A stretch of DNA of 64,000 nt from Pycnococcus provasolii (Eukaryota > Chlorophyta > Pseudoscourfieldiophyceae > Pseudoscourfieldiales), in NCBI GenBank assembly GCA_049487715.1, contig CP150565.1:62001-126000 (forward strand). The letters run 5' to 3'. Below are positions 58,060-64,000 of the stretch, in pieces. Under the pieces are notes generated by a model. It was not told the DNA's origin and did not search any database. It saw only the letters and a program-made list of their open reading frames with translations. Made by a program: the position numbers and the translations under genes. Position 1 is the first letter of the stretch. Each line of letters opens with the position of its first letter.

Positions 58060-58884
58060 ATGGGGGGTCTGCCCTTCTTGGACGCGGACGCCATCCTAGG
58101 ACCAGTCACGCCCGCCAAACTCATGCAACAAACACTCGAGGAGACGCCAATGCGAAACGCCGCGGGCGCCGTGCCCCTGTCCCCCTTCTCGCGAACCATC
58201 GCCGAGTCGCTCGTCATGGGCTCACCAACTGCGTCACCACTCCAGGGAAGGTACGGAAGAGGTGCAAAGCGTCGCCTCGATATGGTGCAGAACACGCCGC
58301 CGCCACCACCACCTCTGAAAAGCGCAAAAACAACAAGGGGTGCGGGCGCGGGAGGAGCAGCAAGGGCGAAGGGTGTTTCCTCACCCACGAGTGCCAGGTA
58401 CGCGTCGACGAGCAGGGCACACCAACGCATCGCCAAGGCGACGGCAGCAGCCTCCGCAGCCACCATGCCGTCATCGCTGTCGTTCGGAAACATCGGGTTC
58501 CCGTCGCCAACCATGAGCAGGCTCGCGATGCCAATCACGATGCCTCCTCACAACCACGTCACTGCCGTGCCAATGCCACACCTCCCTCCACCACCCCCTC
58601 CCCCTCCCCCTCCGCCGCCCTCTGCGCCGCCACCGCCGCCACCGCCGCCACCGCCCCGTGCCGCGTCACGCGCGAAGAACGCGGTGCTGCAGACAACCCT
58701 GAACATGGAGCTGACTGGCGTCTGCGATGCCTCCGAGTTGGGACGTATCAACTCGATGACGACTGCGACGATGTCACATCCGGTAACACCGGGACTTGCC
58801 ACGCCGACAGGATCCATCACAATAAAAAAGGCACTTGGCAACGGGATGCAGGACCGGAAAGCGTTTCTGTGCACAGAACGGTGA
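58060..58884 (+). CDS. Pro-rich protein, unknown function (possibly linked to upstream ORF)
   Basis: 274 residues. It starts GGLPFLDADAILGPVTPAKL and has several SP/TP sites (VPLSPFSRTIAES, MGSPTASPL, SSPTSARY, GFPSPTMS, HPVTPGLATPTGS), typical of kinase targets. Basic segments (GRGAKRRLDMV) and two poly-Pro runs encoded by CCN repeats follow. It shares with the upstream ORF the style of SPF and GSP phrases. No domain is recognised. Possibly a cell-cycle or nuclear scaffold protein. Confidence 0.65.
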   Translation: MGGLPFLDADAILGPVTPAKLMQQTLEETPMRNAAGAVPLSPFSRTIAESLVMGSPTASPLQGRYGRGAKRRLDMVQNTPPPPPPLKSAKTTRGAGAGGAARAKGVSSPTSARYASTSRAHQRIAKATAAASAATMPSSLSFGNIGFPSPTMSRLAMPITMPPHNHVTAVPMPHLPPPPPPPPPPPPSAPPPPPPPPPPRAASRAKNAVLQTTLNMELTGVCDASELGRINSMTTATMSHPVTPGLATPTGSITIKKALGNGMQDRKAFLCTER

Positions 58885-59028
58885 TTCAAAACACACGGAA
58901 ACAAAAAAATCCGCGGGGAGGATCTCAGCGAACCTCACCACCTAAGATCGCTCATCATTCTTGCCGCGTACGTGCAGTAAGTAAAAAGAACTATTGTGTT
59001 AAACATGCATATATTTTTTTGACTCTAT

Positions 59029-60951
59029 TCAATTTCGAGACACCATACTCAACTTGTCCATCGCATCTCGACTCAGCATGATACGCTGTGTACAGAGGAG
59101 GCTGGCTCTCCTCACACTCTCATCGCCGTGAGCCAGGAGCTGTGCAACTGAGCCGTACGCGGAGAGTTGCCTCAGAACGGATCGTCCGTGCGGATGGTAC
59201 GTCGCGAATTGCCCCAGGTCGTGGCATGCTAAGCGAAGAGTGGTAGGATCCGCCGATGACCCAGGATCAAGCAGTCGCATCAGCACTCTCACGAGCGCAA
59301 AGTCGTCCTGCTCCATGCTCGAAGGCGCGTGGACACGCCAGAAGCGCGCGTTAAATCGTCCGTACGGCGCCTCAGCGCCATTCGTCGGCGGTGCCTCCCC
59401 ACTCTCGCCACCAAGAGCTCCGCTGAGCACCTCCCTCCTGTACGCCTCGAAGGCCGCGTCGGCACCGCGTGACGCCGCGGCGGAGGCGGCATCGGCGATG
59501 CGCTGAGCGCACGTAGTCGTGGCATCATTTAGCCGCTCCAAGTTAGCCTTGTGTTCGCCATCGGGGTTCGGGTCGCCTTTCGCCACGCGAAGCGCATCGG
59601 CGACGGCAGCTGCGATCCCGCATCGTAGCAGCTGCTCGCAAATGACGGGCGGGCCGTCATCATCGATGTTCCCTGGCTTGTGTGCCTCTGTGGTGGTGGT
59701 GGTGGTGGTGGTGGTGGTGGCGGACCCAGTCTCCGCCGTGAACCACAGATTGTACACCGCAAGAGTGGCGGCACGACTCACCTTGGGCCGAGCCGCGGCA
59801 CCCGGACGAATGAGTGCGACGAGCGGCGCCACGCATCCTGCGGTGGCAAGGCGCGAAGCGGCGTCGGCGTCGAATGCGAGAAGCCACGCGCAGATGCATG
59901 CGTCGTACGCCGCCTGCGCGAGCTGCGCCGCTTGCTCGCCGCCGTGTCTCGTACTTCCCGTGACAGCGTCTGCACACCCGGCGACGAGTAGTGGGCGCAG
60001 CAGCGCTGGCACATCGGCATCGGGCGCGTATGCGCTCGGTCTTGCCGTCGGGATGCGAAGGGCGTGCGCGAGGCTGGCGATCGCGCTGACGGATGCTGCG
60101 GCATCGGTTGGCGTACGTGCCGCCTTGGATGAGAGCACGATGCTCCTCCTTGCGTGTTCATCAGCGCCGACGAGATTTCGCATGTGCGCGGCGTTGGCGG
60201 CGAGCGCGTGAAGTCTGAGCGCGTGCCTCGCGACGACGGCGTCTGTTCGGTGGAGGATGTGCCTCTCAAGTGTTTCGAATAGCCTGGCCGTGGCGTCGTT
60301 CGCGTCTGTTTCCTCGAGGTCTCCACGCACGGCGTCAAGGAGCGCCGCGGCGCCTGCGTGTGCCCCTTCTGGGAGTGGTTTTTGTGCGCCTGCCAGCTCG
60401 AGTACGTCAGAGATGGTTCCCTGTGCGGCTTGTTCGAGTAGTCCAGCTGTTGCTCTTAGCATGTGTTCGTCGCTGAGTATTCTCATGGCTCGCAGAAGTG
60501 CGGCGAATAACGAGCGGCACGAGCACGACGGAGACGCGCCATCTTCCGTTGTATCTTCCGCCCGTAAGTTTTTCTTCCACGAAGCCACCGCTAGTGGCGA
60601 CGCCGACGCCGGCGTTTTCTTGATTAGAAATGCGGAAGCCAGTTTTCTCAAGAGCAGGGTATCGGACGCATCGACACCCGCGAAGGGCAAATTCGACGAA
60701 GGCAGCTTCTGCAGTAGTACTAATAGGAGGGAAGTCAAAAGCGACTCTGACGGGGGAACACCACCACCACCTATCCCACCACCACCACCACCACCATTGT
60801 TGTTATTCACGTGCGCCGGGTCTGCATTCACGTCTGCAGCAGATCCTGGTGAAGACGAAGAAGGCTGCTGCACTAATAATCCCTCCGACATTATTGCTGA
60901 CGTGGAGACATTACCAGGGTCGTCACCTAGGAGCGCAGAGTGGGCCACCAT
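59029..60951 (-). CDS. VMA13: V-type proton ATPase subunit H
   Basis: 640 residues from the ATG at 60951; the frame is open upstream to a GTG. Subunit H is an ARM/HEAT-repeat protein that regulates the V1-V0 link of the vacuolar proton pump. The C-terminal signature is clear: NARFWRVHA, DDFALVRVLMRLLD, ADPTTLRLACHDLGQFATYHP and HGRSVLRQLSAYGSVAQLL. The N-terminal and middle regions are Ala-rich helices with local insertions: a Gly/Pro loop and a ten-Thr run. Length exceeds the usual 440-480 residues because of these insertions. Confidence 0.9.
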   Translation of the reverse strand: MVAHSALLGDDPGNVSTSAIMSEGLLVQQPSSSSPGSAADVNADPAHVNNNNGGGGGGGIGGGGVPPSESLLTSLLLVLLQKLPSSNLPFAGVDASDTLLLRKLASAFLIKKTPASASPLAVASWKKNLRAEDTTEDGASPSCSCRSLFAALLRAMRILSDEHMLRATAGLLEQAAQGTISDVLELAGAQKPLPEGAHAGAAALLDAVRGDLEETDANDATARLFETLERHILHRTDAVVARHALRLHALAANAAHMRNLVGADEHARRSIVLSSKAARTPTDAAASVSAIASLAHALRIPTARPSAYAPDADVPALLRPLLVAGCADAVTGSTRHGGEQAAQLAQAAYDACICAWLLAFDADAASRLATAGCVAPLVALIRPGAAARPKVSRAATLAVYNLWFTAETGSATTTTTTTTTTEAHKPGNIDDDGPPVICEQLLRCGIAAAVADALRVAKGDPNPDGEHKANLERLNDATTTCAQRIADAASAAASRGADAAFEAYRREVLSGALGGESGEAPPTNGAEAPYGRFNARFWRVHAPSSMEQDDFALVRVLMRLLDPGSSADPTTLRLACHDLGQFATYHPHGRSVLRQLSAYGSVAQLLAHGDESVRRASLLCTQRIMLSRDAMDKLSMVSRN

Positions 60952-61376
60952 CGCGATGCGAAGAAATCGCCTCGAGAATGAGAAGAATATTCGAGAGGAG
61001 GCGAAATGATGAAGTATGAACCGAGAACTGAGAGCGGAGGGGAGGAGAGTCGTAACCCTAACCCTAATCACCAGACTCTCCTCCTCGCCTCTGAGAAACC
61101 CTAACCCAAGGCTCACCCCCTAACCCTAATCACCAGACTCCTCTCCTCCTCGCCTAATCTCTCCTAAACCCTAACCAGAAAACCTCTTTCCGACCCCACT
61201 GTGGCGTTTTTCGTCTCACTTCTTCTCCCCCCGGAGGGAGACTTTTTCCCGCCCCACTGGTCCCCTCATTCTCATTCTCATTCTCATTCTCACTTTGGGG
61301 GCCCCTTCCTATCGTAGACATTTTCACACTTTGTCGTCGGCTTATGTACGTGTAGGACGACATCAAGAGTGAAGGT
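60952..61376. other. Divergent intergenic region (VMA13 / ASH2-like)
   Basis: About 425 bp with CCCTAACC units at 61053-61180 and an ATTCTC microsatellite at about 61267-61293. No gene. Confidence 0.55.
61053..61180 (-). repeat. Dispersed CCCTAACC units with a repeated CACCAGACTC block
   Basis: CCCTAACCCTAATCACCAG occurs twice in this block, with single units nearby, between two divergent starts (about 100 and 200 bp away). Confidence 0.75.
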
Positions 61377-62594
61377 ATGAGTGCTCATAATAAGAATAAG
61401 AAGAATGACTCTTCAGGCTTAAATCAGAATCTTGTATCATCGAAAAAGCGCAAGAACGTACCTCCTGAGAATAATCTTGAGAATAACTTCATGGAGGATG
61501 ATCATGAAAATCAGGCTTGTGATGCTCCTCCTGATCCTGCTCCTGCTCATCATGGGATAGGGGCAGGGGGGGATTTGTTGGCAGGGCCTCCTCCTGATCT
61601 TTCGGTCCCTTCGGTTCCTGTGGTGGACTCGATGCCGCCTGGGAGTGGTTCCCTGGAAGAAGAGCAGCAGCAGCAGCAGCAGCAGCAGGTGATGGGTGGA
61701 GATACAGACCGCCGAACCGGGGAGCCAACCAGTGGTGGTGCGGACCCCCCAGAGACACAAGGTCACGAACCCAGCCGCGTTTCCGTCAGCGCGAAAGATC
61801 GAGCGGCGCAGATGATTGTCACCGACGATACAGAAGCAGCGGAAGCAGAATGTGGTGCTGGAAACAGTGACGACAAAACGACGACGGCAGGAGCTACGAA
61901 AGTCACGTCGCACAAGGGATACCGCACGGCGCGCGCGACGCACGCCGTGCAGAGCGGCGCGTACTACTTCGAAGTCACGCTCAAGCACCTCGGAAAGACG
62001 GGACACGCGCGTGTCGGATGGTGCACGCGCGACGCTGAACTGCACGCGCCTGTCGGCGCAGACGCACACGGCTTCTGCATCAGGGATATCAACGGCGCGG
62101 TCGTGCACGCCGCGCGACGAAAGCACTACGCGAGAAAACAAATCAAGGACGGCGACGTCGTCGGGTGCTACATCAACGTGCCTGCCGGCGACGGCGAGCC
62201 CGCGGGCGCGGCGGCGGCGGACGACGGCGCGAACGGCGCGAAGGAGCTCGTGAAGCTTGGCGGCGCGATGTACTTCAAGTCAGCAGAAGTCGGCGGGCAG
62301 TCGGCAAACGAGAAGACCGCCCCAGGTGGCACGCCGAAGGGCGACTTGCTCGTCGCCTTCAGCGTCAACGGCGTCGCGTGTTCCGACGAGGTTGCATTCC
62401 AGACTCCGTACACTGGGAAGCTGTACTACCCCGCGGTGAGCTTGTACACGTCGAACGCGCAGGTTGAGGGTGCGACGCTCGCCGTGAACTTCGGTCCTGA
62501 GTTTCGCCACCCTCCCACCGCGGATGCGTTCCCCGCGTGTTGTCCCGCTCCTCAACCTGCGAGCGCGCTCGTGCAGGTGCAGGAGAAGATGTAA
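61377..62594 (+). CDS. SPRY-domain protein, ASH2/TRAUCO-like (COMPASS subunit)
   Basis: 405 residues. The N-terminal half is low complexity (Asn, Pro, a Gln run coded by CAG). The SPRY domain from about residue 180 reads SHKGYRTARATHAVQSGAYYFEV, then HARVGWCTRDAELHAPVGADAHGF, CIRDINGAVVHAARRKHYA, GDVVGCYINVP, then LLVAFSVNGV and YYPAVSLYTS, and ends AVNFGPEF. This is the ASH2L/TRAUCO pattern, a core subunit of the complexes that methylate histone H3 on Lys4. No PHD or winged-helix part is visible, as in some plant members. H3K4 methylation would need the H3 tail: the H3 variant in this window keeps K4. Confidence 0.87.
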   Translation: MSAHNKNKKNDSSGLNQNLVSSKKRKNVPPENNLENNFMEDDHENQACDAPPDPAPAHHGIGAGGDLLAGPPPDLSVPSVPVVDSMPPGSGSLEEEQQQQQQQQVMGGDTDRRTGEPTSGGADPPETQGHEPSRVSVSAKDRAAQMIVTDDTEAAEAECGAGNSDDKTTTAGATKVTSHKGYRTARATHAVQSGAYYFEVTLKHLGKTGHARVGWCTRDAELHAPVGADAHGFCIRDINGAVVHAARRKHYARKQIKDGDVVGCYINVPAGDGEPAGAAAADDGANGAKELVKLGGAMYFKSAEVGGQSANEKTAPGGTPKGDLLVAFSVNGVACSDEVAFQTPYTGKLYYPAVSLYTSNAQVEGATLAVNFGPEFRHPPTADAFPACCPAPQPASALVQVQEKM

Positions 62595-62878
62595 CGTACT
62601 TACCATTATTGTGCACACACACACGCCACAAGGGACCTATTAATACCTGAATACCAATCAATGCGGACCTACTGTATTCTGCCGACCTATTTAAAATGGG
62701 GAGTGAAACCTCAAAATCAAAACTCTTTTTTCTCGCTCGGGGTCGGCGATTGAAAAATCTCCCCTGAAATCTCCCCCCCCCCCTGACCGCCTGATTTCCA
62801 CCACACACGCACACGCACACGCCCACTCGGCACTCGTCCCCTCCCGTTTATTTCGCGATCCCCACATCTCGGCGAATC

Positions 62879-63730
62879 ATGTCGTCCATGATGATGTCCA
62901 TGCAAACACGTCCCCTTTCCCTTTCGATGTCACCGCCAATCTCGGTTGAGAATATCAAATCGTTTTCGTACGTCTCTGCCTGCACAGCACGTGTCATATG
63001 CACGTGTCATTGGATCTCAATGTCTACGGTGCCGTGCGTCTGACGACTCAAAGTCCGGCGGTTCAGACTCATCATCAGGCTCGGGTGGTGATGACGCAGC
63101 AGGGGACTCCGGTGGTGATGAGCCTAATAATGAACCAATCAGCCTTGAGTCCATCTTCGCGGAGGAGATGAAGAGGAGGCAGAGTGGAGGTGCGAGAGTA
63201 GGTGGCGGAGTCGCGCCGGAAGAGCAGTTCGACTGGGTGAAGACGAGAGAGAAGAGAGAGAGTGAGGCGAAGTTCAAGGACGAGCGCATGTCCCGCGACC
63301 AGCTCAAGGCGAGTCGCGAACTGCAGAGCGAAGGTCTCGAGGGCTTGCCCGACCGCGCGAAGCAGCTTCTGACTTTAGGCGGGTAAGTCTATGGTATCTC
63401 TCACAGCTGTGACAAGCGCATGAAGAACCACTCACCTCACACGCTAAAATAAAAAAAAACAGGTTAAGTTTCGTGCCTTTCTTGCCCTTTATCGTGGTTG
63501 GGGCACTCGTGTTCGCAACGACGTGGGTATACTTCGGCGACGCATTCGTGCACGGTGGCGACAACGCGATCGACTACGGTTTGCCTGATAGCGAAACGCC
63601 AGCACAGCTCTCGCGTCCAGCAGATACGCGCAAGGCCGGCGCGCCCCCTCCTTACGTCCCTCCCGAGGTTCTTCTCGCTGAGCCGAGCGCGGACGGGCCT
63701 ATGGTGAACTTCAAAGAAAACCGGCCTTAA
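62879..63730 (+). CDS. Plastid-targeted single-pass membrane protein, three exons (first inferred)
   Basis: The exon 2 to exon 3 junction is clear: exon 2 ends at 63382 (LTLGG), the intron is 63383-63462 (GTAAGT...AACAG, 80 nt) and exon 3 is 63463-63730, and the frame continues as LSFVPFLPFIVVGALVFATTW. The frame of exon 2 lacks an ATG. I infer exon 1 at 62879-62944 (MSSMMMSMQTRPLSLSMSPP), then a 43-nt intron (GTTGAG...GCACAG, 62945-62987), giving a leader that ends CLRCRASDDS, a good transit-peptide end. The body has an acidic Ser/Gly stretch, a charged helix and one membrane helix with a Pro-rich tail. No family recognised; thylakoid or envelope is likely. Confidence 0.75.
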
Positions 63731-64000
63731 AAACAAGGCAGTAGACTACTATGGACAACATGCTACAACCACACCGTTACAAGTGAAGTAAGAACCACAA
63801 CACAACACAACACAACATGAGTTTCATCACACCCTCGAGCACACCACGGACACACACCCCTAAAACCCAGGTCCCTAGCCCTAACCCTAACCCTAACCCT
63901 AACCCTTAAACCCTAACCCAGTTCGCTTTTTTCCCTTTTTTCCCTGTTGCCGTCATTTTCCCTTTCGTGGTGTTTGCAGAGTCAGATGAGCAGCGGCGGT
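63731..64000. other. Right-edge region with telomere-like repeats
   Basis: CCCTAACCC units at about 63877-63921. The next gene is outside the window. Confidence 0.5.
63877..63921 (-). repeat. Telomere-like CCCTAA tract near right edge
   Basis: Five CCCTAA units and a TTAAACCCTAACCC variant. Confidence 0.85.

Noticed and set aside
10237-63921. Chromosome end or telomere because of TTAGGG arrays
   Set aside because: Tracts are short, in both orientations and spread between genes over the whole window; they are interstitial.
1-64000. tRNA, rRNA, CRISPR array or bacterial operon
   Set aside because: No T-loop/cloverleaf, rRNA core or regularly spaced repeat-spacer pattern was seen by eye; gene content is eukaryotic. 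A tRNAscan or covariance-model search would be decisive and was not possible here.

Overview
The window is nuclear DNA from a eukaryote, most likely a unicellular green alga (Viridiplantae, prasinophyte-like). Evidence: nearly all genes are intron-poor, GC-rich and closely packed on both strands. Several products carry plastid-transit-like leaders, including the ferredoxin-thioredoxin reductase catalytic subunit, an ABCF ATPase, phosphoglucomutase and a single-pass membrane protein at the right end. A PAM2 + two-RRM protein of the plant CID8-13 type is present. Eukaryote-only machinery is common: snRNP E, ATG101, V-ATPase subunit H, a TRAUCO/ASH2-type SPRY protein, HIP, CEP19 and MYCBP. CEP19 and MYCBP suggest that the lineage keeps a flagellum or basal body. 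Introns, where visible, are few and short: about 205 and 80 nt in the two clear cases and 43-80 nt in the inferred ones. Short tracts of human-type telomere repeat (TTAGGG/CCCTAA) sit in most upstream regions.

Left part (1-10.4 kb): the N-terminal part of a urease (minus strand, running off the left edge) is divergent from a nickel/manganese ureohydrolase that resembles guanidine hydrolase, so the two could make urea and split it to ammonia. Next come a relic of an FG-GAP-like repeat, a large one-EF-hand membrane protein, a Tc1/mariner-like MITE and a truncated Ty1/copia pol fragment.

10.4-32 kb: PH-domain DGAT1, a centromere-type histone H3, a coiled-coil protein, a plastid ABCF ATPase, a damaged TPR-array gene, a DUF3431 glycosyltransferase-like protein, CEP19, snRNP E, a dCMP-deaminase-like enzyme, a tail-anchored golgin-like coiled coil, a Nudix + zinc-finger protein, an HDDC2-type nucleotidase and an mTERF-like protein.

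32-50 kb: ATG101, a lactonase-type beta-propeller, an LRR protein, MYCBP (two exons), HIP, a NIPA/DMT-type transporter, a plastid peptidoglycan-binding-domain protein, an R3H-type protein with a frame break, FTR catalytic subunit, a CID8-13 RNA-binding protein and an unknown multipass membrane protein.

50-64 kb: a cysteine-cluster protein, phosphoglucomutase (with an in-frame stop just after its apparent ATG), a thioredoxin-fold ER protein ending HDEF, a Lin0512-family protein, a RING-type protein, two low-complexity proline/histidine-rich ORFs, V-ATPase subunit H, an ASH2/TRAUCO SPRY protein and a three-exon plastid membrane protein.

Most neighbours have unrelated functions, as expected of a compact eukaryotic genome. 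The clearest functional link is the ureohydrolase/urease pair. The most general structural signal is the telomere-repeat tracts, which lie upstream of genes and are absent from convergent 3' gaps.
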